DNA of 64,000 nt from Bombus terrestris (GCF_910591885.1 NW_025963624.1:149312-213311); one strand, 5' to 3'; counted from the first letter of the stretch, positions 28,401 through 44,159 are shown. Translations and numbers: made by a program. Notes: a model not told the origin generated them from the sequence alone.

Positions 28401-31400
28401 CAACGTGGGACAACGTGGGACAACGTGGGACAACGTTGGACATCGTTGGACACCGTTGGACACCGTTGGACACCGTGGGACAACGTGGGACAACGTGGGA
28501 CAACGTGGGACAACGTGGGACAACGTGGGACAACGTGGGACAACGTGGGACAACGTGGGACAACGTGGGACAACGTGGGACAACGTGGGACAACGTGGGA
28601 CATCGTGGGACAACGTGGGACAACGTGGGACAACGTGGGACAACGTGGGACAACGTGGGACACCGTTGGACATCGTTGGACACCGTGGGACAACGTGGGA
28701 CAACGTGGGACAACGTGGGACACCGTTGGACACCGTTGGACAACGTGGGACACCGTTGGACATCGTTGGACAACGTGGGACAACGTGGGACAACGTGGGA
28801 CAACGTGGGACAACGTGGGACAACGTGGGACAACGTGGGACACCGTTGGACACCGTGGGACACCGTTGGACACCGTTGGACATCGTTGGACACCGTGGGA
28901 CAACGTGGGACAACGTGGGAAACCATGGAACAACGTGGGACAACGTGGGACACCGTTGGACATCGTTGGACAACGTGGGACAACGTGGGACAACGTGGGA
29001 CACCGTTGGACATCGTTGGACAACGTGGGACACCGTTGGACATCGTTGGACACCGTGGGACAACGTGGGACAACGTGGGACCACGTGGGACAACGTGGGA
29101 CAACGTGGGACAACGTGGGACAACGTGGGACAACGTGGGACAACGTGGGACAACGTGGGACATCGTGGGACAACGTGGGACAACGTGGGACAACGTGGGA
29201 CACCGTTGGACAACGTGGGACACCGTTGGACATCGTTGGACACCGTGGGACAACGTGGGACAACGTGGGACCACGTGGGACAACGTGGGACACCGTTGGA
29301 CAACGTGGGACACCGTTGGACATCGTTGGACACCGTGGGACAACGTGGGACAACGTGGGACCACGTGGGACAACGTGGGACAACGTGGGACAACGTGGGA
29401 CAACGTGGGACAACGTGGGACAACGTGGGACAACGTGGGACAACGTGGGACAACGTGGGACAACGTGGGACACCGTTGGACATCGTTGGACACCGTGGGA
29501 CACCGTGGGACAACGTGGGACAACGTGGGACAACGTGGGACAACGTGGGACAACGTGGGACAACGTGGGACAACGTGGGACAACGTGGGACAACGTGGGA
29601 CAACGTGGGACAACGTGGGACAACGTGGGACAACGTGGGACACCGTTGGACATCGTTGGACATCGTTGGACATCGTTGGACATCGTGGGACACCGTTGGA
29701 CATCGTTGGACATCGTTGGACACCGTTGGACATCGTTGGACATCGTTGGACATCGTTGGACACCGTTGGACACCGTTGGACACCGTTGGACATCGTTGGA
29801 CACCGTGGGACAACGTGGGACAACGTGGGACAACGTGGGACAACGTGGGACAACGTGGGACAACGTGGGACATCGTGGGACAACGTGGGACAACGTGGGA
29901 CAACGTGGGACAACGTGGGACAACGTGGGACACCGTTGGACACCGTGGGACACCGTTGGACACCGTTGGACATCGTTGGACACCGTGGGACAACGTGGGA
30001 CAACGTGGGACAACGTGGGACACCGTTGGACATCGTTGGACACCGTGGGACAACGTGGGACAACGTGGGACAACGTGGGACAACGTGGGACACCGTTGGA
30101 CAACGTGGGACACCGTTGGACATCGTTGGACACCGTGGGACAACGTGGGACAACGTGGGACCACGTGGGACAACGTGGGACAACGTGGGACAACGTGGGA
30201 CAACGTGGGACAACGTGGGACAACGTGGGACAACGTGGGACATCGTGGGACAACGTGGGACAACGTGGGACAACGTGGGACACCGTTGGACAACGTGGGA
30301 CACCGTTGGACATCGTTGGACACCGTGGGACAACGTGGGACAACGTGGGACCACGTGGGACAACGTGGGACAACGTGGGACAACGTGGGACAACGTGGGA
30401 CAACGTGGGACAACGTGGGACAACGTGGGACAACGTGGGACAACGTGGGACACCGTTGGACATCGTTGGACACCGTGGGACACCGTGGGACAACGTGGGA
30501 CAACGTGGGACAACGTGGGACAACGTGGGACAACGTGGGAAACCATGGAACAACGTGGGACAACGTGGGACACCGTTGGACATCGTTGGACAACGTGGGA
30601 CAACGTGGGACAACGTGGGACAACGTGGGACAACGTGGGACAACGTGGGACACCGTTGGACACCGTGGGACACCGTTGGACACCGTTGGACATCGTTGGA
30701 CACCGTGGGACAACGTGGGACAACGTGGGACAACGTGGGACAACGTGGGACAACGTGGGACAACGTGGGACAACGTGGGACAACGTGGGACAACGTGGGA
30801 CAACGTGGGACAACGTGGGACAACGTGGGACAACGTGGGACACCGTTGGACAACGTGGGACACCGTTGGACAACGTGGGACACCGTTGGACATCGTTGGA
30901 CACCGTGGGACAACGTGGGACAACGTGGGACAACGTGGGACAACGTGGGACAACGTGGGACACCGTTGGACATCGTTGGACATCGTTGGACATCGTTGGA
31001 CATCGTGGGACACCGTTGGACATCGTTGGACATCGTTGGACACCGTTGGACATCGTTGGACATCGTTGGACATCGTTGGACACCTTTGGACACCGTTGGA
31101 CACCGTTGGACATCGTTGGACACCGTGGGACAACGTGGGACAACGTGGGACAACGTGGGACAACGTGGGACAACGTGGGACAACGTGGGACATCGTGGGA
31201 CAACGTGGGACAACGTGGGACAACGTGGGACAACGTGGGACAACGTGGGACACCGTTGGACACCGTGGGACACCGTTGGACACCGTTGGACATCGTTGGA
31301 CACCGTGGGACAACGTGGGACAACGTGGGACAACGTGGGACACCGTTGGACATCGTTGGACACCGTGGGACAACGTGGGACAACGTGGGACAACGTGGGA

Positions 31401-33119
31401 GAACGTGGGACAACGTGGGACAACGTGGGACAACGTGGGACAACGTGGGACAACGTGGGACAACGTGGGACATCGTGGGACAACGTGGGACAACGTGGGA
31501 CAACGTGGGACAACGTGGGACACCGTTGGACAACGTGGGACACCGTTGGACATCGTTGGACACCGTGGGACAACGTGGGACACCGTGGGACCACGTGGGA
31601 CAACGTGGGACAACGTGGGACAACGTGGGACAACGTGGGACAACGTGGGACAACGTGGGACAACGTGGGACAACGTGGGACAACGTGGGACAACGTGGGA
31701 CAACGTGGGACAACGTGGGACAACGTGGGACACCGTTGGACATCGTTGGACACCGTGGGACACCGTGGGACAACGTGGGACAACGTGGGACAACGTGGGA
31801 CAACGTGGGACAACGTGGGAAACCATGGAACAACGTGGGACAACGTGGGACACCGTTGGACATCGTTGGACAACGTGGGACAACGTGGGACAACGTGGGA
31901 CAACGTGGGACAACGTGGGACAACGTGGGACACCGTTGGACATCGTTGGACACCGTGGGACAACGTGGGACACCGTGGGACCACGTGGGACAACGTGGGA
32001 CAACGTGGGACAACGTGGGACAACGTGGGACAACGTGGGACAACGTGGGACAACGTGGGACATCGTGGGACAACGTGGGACAACGTGGGACAACGTGGGA
32101 CAACGTGGGACAACGTGGGACACCGTTGGACATCGTTGGACACCGTGGGACACCGTGGGACAACGTGGGACAACGTGGGACAACGTGGGACAACGTGGGA
32201 CAACGTGGGAAACCATGGAACAACGTGGGACAACGTGGGACACCGTTGGACATCGTTGGACAACGTGGGACAACGTGGGACAACGTGGGACAACGTGGGA
32301 CAACGTGGGACAACGTGGGACACCGTTGGACACCGTGGGACACCGTTGGACACCGTTCGACATCGTTGGACACCGTGGGACAACGTGGGACAACGTGGGA
32401 CAACGTGGGACAACGTGGGACAACGTGGGACAACGTGGGACAACGTGGGACAACGTGGGACAACGTGGGACAACGTGGGACAACGTGGGACAACGTGGGA
32501 CAACGTGGGACAACGTGGGACAACGTGGGACAACGTGGGACAACGTGGGACAACGTGGGACACGGTTGGACAACGTGGGACACCGTTGGACATCGTTGGA
32601 CACCGTGGGACAACGTGGGACAACGTGGGACAACGTGGGACAACGTGGGACAACGTGGGACACCGTTGGACATCGTTGGACATCGTTGGACATCGTGGGA
32701 CACCGTTGGACATCGTTGGACATCGTTGGACACCGTTGGACACCGTTGGACAACGTGGGACATCGTGGGACAACGTGGGACAACGTGGGACAACGTGGGA
32801 CAACGTGGGACACCGTTGGACACCGTGGGACACCGTTGGACACCGTTGGACACCGTTGGACATCGTTGGACATCGTTGGACATCGTGGGACACCGTTGGA
32901 CATCGTTGGACATCGTTGGACACCGTGGGACATCGTGGGACAACGTGGGACAACGTGGGACAACGTGGGACAACGTGGGACAACGTGGGACAACGTGGGA
33001 CAACGTGGGACAACGTGGGACAACTTGGGACAACGTGGGACACCGTTGGACACCGTTGGACACCGTTGGACACCGTTGGACATCGTTGGACACCGTGGGA
33101 CAACGTGGGACAACGTGGG

Positions 33120-35319
33120 ACACCGTTGGACACCGTTGGACACCGTTGGACACCGTTGGACATCGTTGGACACCGTGGGACAACGTGGGACAACGTGGGA
33201 CAACGTGGGAAACCATGGAACAACGTGGGACAACGTGGGACACCGTTGGACATCGTTGGACAACGTGGGACAACGTGGGACAACGTGGGACAACGTGGGA
33301 CAACGTGGGACACCGTTGGACATCGTTGGACACCGTGGGACACCGTGGGACAACGTGGGACAACGTGGGACAACGTGGGACAACGTGGGACACCGTTGGA
33401 CAACGTGGGACACCGTTGGACACCGTGGGACACCGTTGGACACCGTTGGACATCGTTGGACACCGTGGGACAACGTGGGACAACGTGGGACAACGTGGGA
33501 CAACGTGGGACAACGTGGGACAACGTGGGACAACGTGGGACATCGTGGGACAACTTGGGACAACGTGGGACAACGTGGGACAACGTGGGACAACGTGGGA
33601 CACCGTTGGACATCGTTGGACACCGTGGGACAACGTGGGACAACGTGGGACAACGTGGGACACGGTTGGACACCGTTGGACACCGTTGGACACCGTTGGA
33701 CATCGTTGGACACCGTGGGACAACGTGGGACAACGTGGGACAACGTGGGAAACCATGGAACAACGTGGGACAACGTGGGACACCGTTGGACACCGTGGGA
33801 CACCGTTGGACACCGTTGGACATCGTTGGACACTGTGGGACAACGTGGGACAACGTGGGACAACGTGGGACAACGTGGGACAACGTGGGACAACGTGGGA
33901 CAACGTGGGACAACGTGGGACAACGTGGGACAACGTGGGACAACGTGGGACAACGTGGGACAACGTGGGACAACGTGGGACAACGTGGGACAACGTGGGA
34001 CACCGTTGGACAACGTGGGACACCGTTGGACATCGTTGGACACCGTGGGACAACGTGGGACAACGTGGGACAACGTGGGAAACCATGGAACAACGTGGGA
34101 CAACGTGGGACACCGTTGGACATCGTTGGACATCGTTGGACACCGTGGGACAACGTGGGACAACGTGGGAAAACGTGGGACAACGTGGGACACCGTTGGA
34201 CATCGCTGGACACCGTTGGACATCGTTGGACACCGTGGGACAACGTGGGACAACGTGGGACAACGTGGGACAACGTGGGACAACGTGGGACAACGTGGGA
34301 CAACGTGGGACAACGTGGGAAAACGTGGGACAACGTGGGACACCGTTGGACATCGCTGGACACCGTTGGACATCGTTGGACACCGTGGGACAACGTGGGA
34401 CAACGTGGGACATCGTGGGACAACGTGGGACAACGTGGGACAACGTGGGACATCGTGGGACAACGTGGGACAACGTGGGACAACGTGGGACATCGTTGGA
34501 CACCGTGGGACAACGTGGGACAACGTGGGACAACGTGGGACAACGTGGGACATCGTCGGACAACGTGGGACAACGTGGGACAACGTGGGACAACGTGGGA
34601 CATCGTGGGACAACGTGCGACAACGTGGGACAACGTGGGACATCGTGGGACAACGTGGGACAACGTGGGACAACGTGGGACAACGTGGGACACCGTTGGA
34701 CACCGTTGGACACCGTTGGACACCGTTGGACATCGTTGGACACCGTGGGACAACGTGGGACAACGTGGGACAACGTGGGAAACCATGGAACAACGTGGGA
34801 CAACGTGGGACACCGTTGGACATCGTTGGACATCGTTGGACACCGTGGGACAACGTGGGACAACGTGGGACAACGTGGGACAACGTGGGACAACGTGGGA
34901 CAACGTGGGACATCGTGGGACACCGTTGGACACCGTGGGACAACGTGGGACAACGTGGGACAACGTGGGACAACGTGGGACAACGTGGGACAACGTGGGA
35001 CAACGTGGGACAACGTGGGACAACGTGGGACAACGTGGGACATCGTGCGACAACGTGGGACAACGTGGGACAACGTGGGACAACGTGGGACAACGTGGGA
35101 CAACGTGGGACAACGTGGGACAACGTGGGACAACGTGGGACAACGTGGGACAACGTGGGACAACGTGGGACAACGTGGGACAACGTGGGACAACGTGGCA
35201 CAACGTGGGACAACGTGGGACACCGTTGGACATCGTTGGACAACGTGGGACAACGTGGGACAACGTGGGACAACGTGGGACAACGTGGGACAACGTGGGA
35301 CAACGTGGGACAACGTGGG
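33120..35319 (+). repeat. 2.2-kb tandem duplication, copy 1
   Basis: Each rare unit recurs exactly 2,200 bp downstream: ACAACTTGGG 33550/35750, ACACGGTTGG 33660/35860, ACACTGTGGG 33830/36030, ACATCGTCGG 34550/36750, ACAACGTGCG 34610/36810, ACATCGTGCG 35040/37240 and ACAACGTGGC 35190/37390. Spot checks found two differences (33370/35570 and 33950/36150) and no indel. Confidence 0.92.
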
Positions 35320-37519
35320 ACACCGTTGGACACCGTTGGACACCGTTGGACACCGTTGGACATCGTTGGACACCGTGGGACAACGTGGGACAACGTGGGA
35401 CAACGTGGGAAACCATGGAACAACGTGGGACAACGTGGGACACCGTTGGACATCGTTGGACAACGTGGGACAACGTGGGACAACGTGGGACAACGTGGGA
35501 CAACGTGGGACACCGTTGGACATCGTTGGACACCGTGGGACACCGTGGGACAACGTGGGACAACGTGGGACACCGTGGGACAACGTGGGACACCGTTGGA
35601 CAACGTGGGACACCGTTGGACACCGTGGGACACCGTTGGACACCGTTGGACATCGTTGGACACCGTGGGACAACGTGGGACAACGTGGGACAACGTGGGA
35701 CAACGTGGGACAACGTGGGACAACGTGGGACAACGTGGGACATCGTGGGACAACTTGGGACAACGTGGGACAACGTGGGACAACGTGGGACAACGTGGGA
35801 CACCGTTGGACATCGTTGGACACCGTGGGACAACGTGGGACAACGTGGGACAACGTGGGACACGGTTGGACACCGTTGGACACCGTTGGACACCGTTGGA
35901 CATCGTTGGACACCGTGGGACAACGTGGGACAACGTGGGACAACGTGGGAAACCATGGAACAACGTGGGACAACGTGGGACACCGTTGGACACCGTGGGA
36001 CACCGTTGGACACCGTTGGACATCGTTGGACACTGTGGGACAACGTGGGACAACGTGGGACAACGTGGGACAACGTGGGACAACGTGGGACAACGTGGGA
36101 CAACGTGGGACAACGTGGGACAACGTGGGACAACGTGGGACAACGTGGGACATCGTGGGACAACGTGGGACAACGTGGGACAACGTGGGACAACGTGGGA
36201 CACCGTTGGACAACGTGGGACACCGTTGGACATCGTTGGACACCGTGGGACAACGTGGGACAACGTGGGACAACGTGGGAAACCATGGAACAACGTGGGA
36301 CAACGTGGGACACCGTTGGACATCGTTGGACATCGTTGGACACCGTGGGACAACGTGGGACAACGTGGGAAAACGTGGGACAACGTGGGACACCGTTGGA
36401 CATCGCTGGACACCGTTGGACATCGTTGGACACCGTGGGACAACGTGGGACAACGTGGGACAACGTGGGACAACGTGGGACAACGTGGGACAACGTGGGA
36501 CAACGTGGGACAACGTGGGAAAACGTGGGACAACGTGGGACACCGTTGGACATCGCTGGACACCGTTGGACATCGTTGGACACCGTGGGACAACGTGGGA
36601 CAACGTGGGACATCGTGGGACAACGTGGGACAACGTGGGACAACGTGGGACATCGTGGGACAACGTGGGACAACGTGGGACAACGTGGGACATCGTTGGA
36701 CACCGTGGGACAACGTGGGACAACGTGGGACAACGTGGGACAACGTGGGACATCGTCGGACAACGTGGGACAACGTGGGACAACGTGGGACAACGTGGGA
36801 CATCGTGGGACAACGTGCGACAACGTGGGACAACGTGGGACATCGTGGGACAACGTGGGACAACGTGGGACAACGTGGGACAACGTGGGACACCGTTGGA
36901 CACCGTTGGACACCGTTGGACACCGTTGGACATCGTTGGACACCGTGGGACAACGTGGGACAACGTGGGACAACGTGGGAAACCATGGAACAACGTGGGA
37001 CAACGTGGGACACCGTTGGACATCGTTGGACATCGTTGGACACCGTGGGACAACGTGGGACAACGTGGGACAACGTGGGACAACGTGGGACAACGTGGGA
37101 CAACGTGGGACATCGTGGGACACCGTTGGACACCGTGGGACAACGTGGGACAACGTGGGACAACGTGGGACAACGTGGGACAACGTGGGACAACGTGGGA
37201 CAACGTGGGACAACGTGGGACAACGTGGGACAACGTGGGACATCGTGCGACAACGTGGGACAACGTGGGACAACGTGGGACAACGTGGGACAACGTGGGA
37301 CAACGTGGGACAACGTGGGACAACGTGGGACAACGTGGGACAACGTGGGACAACGTGGGACAACGTGGGACAACGTGGGACAACGTGGGACAACGTGGCA
37401 CAACGTGGGACAACGTGGGACACCGTTGGACATCGTTGGACAACGTGGGACAACGTGGGACAACGTGGGACAACGTGGGACAACGTGGGACAACGTGGGA
37501 CAACGTGGGACAACGTGGG
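35320..37519 (+). repeat. 2.2-kb tandem duplication, copy 2
   Basis: It abuts copy 1 and is collinear with it over 220 units at a constant offset of 2,200. It is the cleanest, and so probably the youngest, large duplication in the window. An assembly duplication cannot be excluded from the sequence alone. Confidence 0.92.
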
Positions 37520-37849
37520 ACACCGTTGGACACCGTTGGACATCGTTGGACACCGTGGGACAACGTGGGACAACGTGGGACAACGTGGGACAACGTGGGA
37601 CAACGTGGGACAACGTGGGACAACGTCGGACAACGTGGGACAACGTGGGACAACGTGGGACAACGTGGGACATCGTGGGACAACGTGGGACAACGTGGGA
37701 CAACGTGGGACAACGTGGGACATCGTGGGACAACGTGGGACAACGTGGGACAACGTGGGACACCGTTGGACACCGTTGGACACCGTTGGACACCGTTGGA
37801 CATCGTTGGACACCGTGGGACAACGTGGGACAACGTGGGACAACGTGGG

Positions 37850-38100
37850 AAACCACGGAACAACGTGGGACAACGTGGGACACCGTTGGACATCGTTTTA
37901 CATCGTTGGACACCGTGGGACAACGTGGGACAACGTGGGAAAACGTGGGACAACGTGGGACACCGTTGGACATCGCTGGACACCGTTGGACATCGTTGGA
38001 CACCGTGGGACAACGTGGGACAACGTGGGACAACGTGGGACAACGTGGGACAACGTGGGACAACGTGGGACAACGTGGGACAACGTGGGACATCGTGGGA
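37850..38100 (+). repeat. Block with AAACCACGGA and ACATCGTTTT marker units
   Basis: The M variant AAACCACGGA at 37850 and a unit ending TTTT at 37890 occur together here and again at 43770/43810 and 46950/46990, nowhere else. The offset to the second set is 5,920. The surrounding ACAACGTCGG (37620/43540) and ACATCGCTGG (37970/43890) units also align. The TTTT change creates a reverse-strand stop. Confidence 0.85.
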
Positions 38101-38279
38101 CAACGTGGGACAACGTGGGACAACGTGGGACAACGTGGGACATCGTTGGACACCGTTGGACACCGTGGGACAACGTGGGACAACGTGGGACAACGTGGGA
38201 CAACGTGGGACAACGTGGGACAACGTGGGACAACGTGGGACAACGTGGGACAACGTGGGACAACGTGGGACAACGTGGG

Positions 38280-39129
38280 ACACCGTTGGACACCGTGGGA
38301 CACCGTTGGACACCGTTGGACACCGTTGGACATCGTTGGACATCGTTGGACATCGTGGGACACCGTTGGACATCGTTGGACATCGTTGGACACCGTTGGA
38401 CATCGTTGGACACCGTTGGACATCGTTGGACATCGTTGGACATCGTGGGACACCGTTGGACATCGGTGGACATCGTTGGACACCGTTGGACATCGTTGGA
38501 CATCGTTGGACATCGTTGGACACCGTTGGACACCGTTGGACACCGTTGGACATCGTTGGACACCGTGGGACAACGTGGGACAACGTGGGACAACGTGGGA
38601 CAACGTGGGACAACGTGGGACAACGTGGGACATCGTGGGACAACGTGGGACAACGTGGGACAACGTGGGACACCGTTGGACACCGTTGGACACCGTTGGA
38701 CACCGTTGGACATCGTTGGACACCGTGGGACAACGTGGGACAACGTGGGACAACGTGGGAAACCATGGAACAACGTGGGACAACGTGGGACACCGTTGGA
38801 CATCGTTGGACAACGTGGGACAACGTGGGACAACGTGGGACAACGTGGGACAACGTGGGACAACGTGGGACAACGTGGGACACCGTTGGACACCGTGGGA
38901 CACCGTTGGACACCGTTGGACATCGTTGGACAACGTGGGACAACGTGGGACATCGTGGGACAACGTGGGACAACGTGGGACAACGTGGGACAACGTGGGA
39001 CAACGTGGGACACCGTTGGACACCGTTGGACACCGTTGGACACCGTTGGACATCGTTGGACACCGTGGGACAACGTGGGACAACGTGGGACAACGTGGGA
39101 AACCATGGAACAACGTGGGACAACGTGGG
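38280..39129 (+). repeat. 0.85-kb direct repeat, copy 1
   Basis: It is collinear with 39560-40409 at offset 1,280. Shared landmarks are ACATCGGTGG (38460/39740), M (38760/40040) and M (39100/40380). It starts in a C/T-rich block and ends just after the second M unit. Confidence 0.87.
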
Positions 39130-39559
39130 ACAACGTGGGACAACGTGGGAAAACGTGGGACAACGTGGGACACCGTTGGACATCGCTGGACACCGTTGGA
39201 CATCGTTGGACACCGTGGGACAACGTGGGACAACGTGGGACATCGTGGGACAACGTGGGACAACGTGGGACAACGTGGGACATCGTGGGACACCGTGGGA
39301 CAACGTGGGACAACGTGGGACAACGTGGGACCACGTGGGAAACCATGGAACAACGTGGGACAACGTGGGACACCGTTGGACATCGTTGGACAACGTGGGA
39401 CAACGTGGGACAACGTGGGACAACGTAGGACAACGTGGGACATCGTGGGACACCGTTGGACATCGTTGGACATCGTTGGACACCGTTGGACACCGTTGGA
39501 CAACGTGGGACATCGTGGGACAACGTGGGACAACGTGGGACAACGTGGGACAACGTGGG

Positions 39560-40409
39560 ACACCGTTGGACACCGTGGGACACCGTTGGACACCGTTGGA
39601 CACCGTTGGACATCGTTGGACATCGTTGGACATCGTGGGACACCGTTGGACATCGTTGGACATCGTTGGACACCGTTGGACATCGTTGGACACCGTTGGA
39701 CATCGTTGGACATCGTTGGACATCGTGGGACACCGTTGGACATCGGTGGACATCGTTGGACACCGTTGGACATCGTTGGACATCGTTGGACATCGTTGGA
39801 CACCGTTGGACACCGTTGGACACCGTTGGACATCGTTGGACACCGTGGGACAACGTGGGACAACGTGGGACAACGTGGGACAACGTGGGACAACGTGGGA
39901 CAACGTGGGACATCGTGGGACAACGTGGGACAACGTGGGACAACGTGGGACACCGTTGGACACCGTTGGACACCGTTGGACACCGTTGGACATCGTTGGA
40001 CACCGTGGGACAACGTGGGACAACGTGGGACAACGTGGGAAACCATGGAACAACGTGGGACAACGTGGGACACCGTTGGACATCGTTGGACAACGTGGGA
40101 CAACGTGGGACAACGTGGGACAACGTGGGACAACGTGGGACAACGTGGGACAACGTGGGACACCGTTGGACACCGTGGGACACCGTTGGACACCGTTGGA
40201 CATCGTTGGACAACGTGGGACAACGTGGGACATCGTGGGACAACGTGGGACAACGTGGGACAACGTGGGACAACGTGGGACAACGTGGGACACCGTTGGA
40301 CACCGTTGGACACCGTTGGACACCGTTGGACATCGTTGGACACCGTGGGACAACGTGGGACAACGTGGGACAACGTGGGAAACCATGGAACAACGTGGGA
40401 CAACGTGGG
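39560..40409 (+). repeat. 0.85-kb direct repeat, copy 2
   Basis: It is collinear with 38280-39129 and separated from it by about 430 bp of other repeat. That spacer contains the isolated ACCACGTGGG unit immediately followed by M (39330-39349), an order not seen elsewhere. Confidence 0.87.
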
Positions 40410-40979
40410 ACACCGTTGGACATCGTTGGACATCGTTGGACACCGTGGGACAACGTGGGACAACGTGGGAAAACGTGGGACAACGTGGGACACCGTTGGA
40501 CATCGCTGGACACCGTTGGACATCGTTGGACACCGTGGGACACCGTGGGACAACGTGGGACAACGTGGGACAACGTGGGACACCGTGGGACAACGTGGGA
40601 CAACGTGGGACAACGTGGGACAACGTGGGACAACGTGGGACATCGTGGGACAACGTGGGACAACGTGGGACAACGTGGGACATCGTGGGACAACGTGGGA
40701 CAACGTGGGACAACGTGGGACAACGTGGGACACCGTTGGACACCGTGGGACACCGTTGGACACCGTTGGACATCGTTGGACACCGTGGGACAACGGGGGA
40801 CAACGTGGGACAACGTGGGAAACCATGGAACAACGTGGGACAACGTGGGACACCGTTGGACATCGTTGGACAACGTGGGACAACGTGGGACAACGTGGGA
40901 CAACGTGGGACAACGTGGGACAACGTGGGAAACCATGGAACAACGTGGGACAACGTGGGACACCGTTGGACATCGTTGG

Positions 40980-43900
40980 ACAACGTGGGACAACGTGGGA
41001 CACCGTTGGACATCGTTGGACAACGTGGGACAACGTGGGACAACGTGGGACAACGTGGGACAACGTGGGACAACGTGGGACACCGTTGGACACCGTGGGA
41101 CACCGTTGGACACCGTGGGACAACGTTGGACACCGTGGGACAACGGGGGACAACGTGGGACAACGTGGGACAACGTGGGACAACGTGGGACAACGTGGGA
41201 CAACGTGGGACAACGTGGGACAACGTGGGACAACGTGGGACAACGTGGGACATCGTGGGACAACGTGGGACAACGTGGGACAACGTGGGACAACGTGGGA
41301 CACCGTTGGACAACGTGGGACACCGTTGGACATCGTTGGACACCGTGGGACAACGTGGGACAACGGGGGACCACGTGGGACAACGTGGGACAACGTGGGA
41401 CAACGTGGGACACCGTTGGACACCGTGGGACAACGTGGGACAACGTGGGACCACGTGGGACAACGTGGGACAACGTGGGACAACGTGGGACAACGTGGGA
41501 CATCGTGGGACAACGTGGGACAACGTGGGACAACGTGGGACAACGTGGGACAACGTGGGACACCGTTGGACACCGTTGGACACCGTTGGACACCGTTGGA
41601 CATCGTTGGACACCGTGGGACAACGTGGGACAACGTGGGACAACGTGGGAAACCATGGAACAACGTGGGACAACGTGGGACACCGTTGGACATCGTTGGA
41701 CATCGTTGGACACCGTGGGACAACGTGGGACAACGTGGGAAAACGTGGGACAACGTGGGACACCGTTGGACATCGCTGGACACCGTTGGACATCGTTGGA
41801 CACCGTGGGACAACGTGGGACAACGTGGGACAACGTGGGACATCGTGGGACAACGTGGGACAACGTGGGACAACGTGGGACAACGTGGGACACCGTTGGA
41901 CAACGTGGGACACCGTTGGACATCGTTGGACACCGTGGGACAACGTGGGACAACGTGGGACCACGTGGGACAACGTGGGACAACGTGGGACAACGTGGGA
42001 CAACGTGGGACAACGTGGGACAACGTGGGACAACGTGGGACAACGTGGGACAACGTGGGACAACGTGGGACACCGTTGGACATCGTTGGACACCGTGGGA
42101 CACCGTGGGACAACGTGGGACAACGTGGGACAACGTGGGACAACGTGGGACAACGTGGGAAACCATGGAACAACGTGGGACAACGTGGGACACCGTTGGA
42201 CATCGTTGGACAACGTGGGACAACGTGGGACAACGTGGGACAACGTGGGACAACGTGGGACAACGTGGGACAACGTGGGACAACGTGGGACAACGTGGGA
42301 CAACGTGGGACAACGTGGGACAACGTGGGACACCGTGGGACAACGTGGGACATCGTTGGACATCGTTGGACATCGTTGGACACCGTTGGACACCGTTGGA
42401 CACCGTTGGACATCGTTGGACACCGTGGGACAACGTGGGACAACGTGGGACAACGTGGGACAACGTGGGACAACGTGGGACATCGTGGGACAACGTGGGA
42501 CAACGTGGGACAACGTGGGACAACGTGGGACAACGTGGGACACCGTTGGACACCGTGGGACACCGTTGGACACCGTTGGACATCGTTGGACAACGTGGGA
42601 CAACGTGGGACAACGTGGGACAACGTGGGACAACGTGGGACAACGTGGGACACCGCTGGACATCGTTGGACATCGTTGGACATCGTTGGACATCGTGGGA
42701 CACCGTTGGACATCGTTGGACATCGTTGGACACCGTTGGACATCGTTGGACATCGTTGGACATCGTTGGACACCGTTGGACACCGTTGGACACCGTTGGA
42801 CATCGTTGGACACCGTGGGACAACGTGGGACAACGTGGGACAACGTGGGACAACGTGGGACAACGTGGGACAACGTGGGACATCGTGGGACAACGTGGGA
42901 CAACGTGGGACAACGTGGGACAACGTGGGACAACGTGGGACACCGTTGGACACCGTGGGACACCGTTGGACACCGTTGGACATCGTTGGACACCGTGGGA
43001 CAACGTGGGACAACGTGGGACAACGTGGGACACCGTTGGACATCGTTGGACACCGTTGGACACCGTTGGACATCGTTGGACACCGTGGGACAACGGGGGA
43101 CAACGTGGGACAACGTGGGACAACGTGGGACAACGTGGGACAACGTGGGACAACGTGGGACAACGTGGGACAACGTGGGACAACGTGGGACAACGTGGGA
43201 CAACGTGGGACAACGTGGGACAACGTGGGACAACGTGGGACAACGTGGGACAACGTGGGACAACGTGGGAAAACGTGGGACAACGTGGGACACCGTTGGA
43301 CATCGCTGGACACCGTTGGACACCGTTGGACACCGTTGGACACCGTTGGACATCGTTGGACACCGTGGGACAACGTGGGACAACGTGGGACAACGTGGGA
43401 CAACGTGGGACACCGTTGGACACCGTGGGACACCGTTGGACACCGTTGGACATCGTGGGACACCGTGGGACAACGTGGGACAACGTGGGACAACGTGGGA
43501 CAACGTGGGACAACGTGGGACAACGTGGGACAACGTGGGACAACGTCGGACAACGTGGGACAACGTGGGACAACGTGGGACAACGTGGGACATCGTGGGA
43601 CAACGTGGGACAACGTGGGACAACGTGGGACAACGTGGGACATCGTGGGACAACGTGGGACAACGTGGGACAACGTGGGACACCGTTGGACACCGTTGGA
43701 CACCGTTGGACACCGTTGGACATCGTTGGACACCGTGGGACAACGTGGGACAACGTGGGACAACGTGGGAAACCACGGAACAACGTGGGACAACGTGGGA
43801 CACCGTTGGACATCGTTTTACATCGTTGGACACCGTGGGACAACGTGGGACAACGTGGGAAAACGTGGGACAACGTGGGACACCGTTGGACATCGCTGGA

Positions 43901-44159
43901 CACCGTTGGACATCGTTGGACACCGTGGGACAACGTGGGACAACGTGGGACAACGTGGGACAACGTGGGACAACGTGGGACAACGTGGGACAACGTGGGA
44001 CAACGTGGGACAACGTGGGACATCGTGGGACAACGTGGGACAACGTGGGACAACGTGGGACACCGTTGGACACCGTTGGACACCGTTGGACACCGTTGGA
44101 CATCGTTGGACACCGTGGGACAACGTGGGACAACGTGGGACAACGTGGGAAACCATGGA
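40980..44159 (+). repeat. 3.18-kb higher-order block, copy 1
   Basis: It aligns with copy 2 at about 3,180: ACAACGGGGG 41140/44320 and 43090/46270, ACACCGCTGG 42650/45830, AAACCACGGA 43770/46950 and the TTTT unit 43810/46990. Copy-specific changes include 41110, 41120, 42330 and 43450. A one-unit shift appears around 41.9 kb. Confidence 0.9.
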
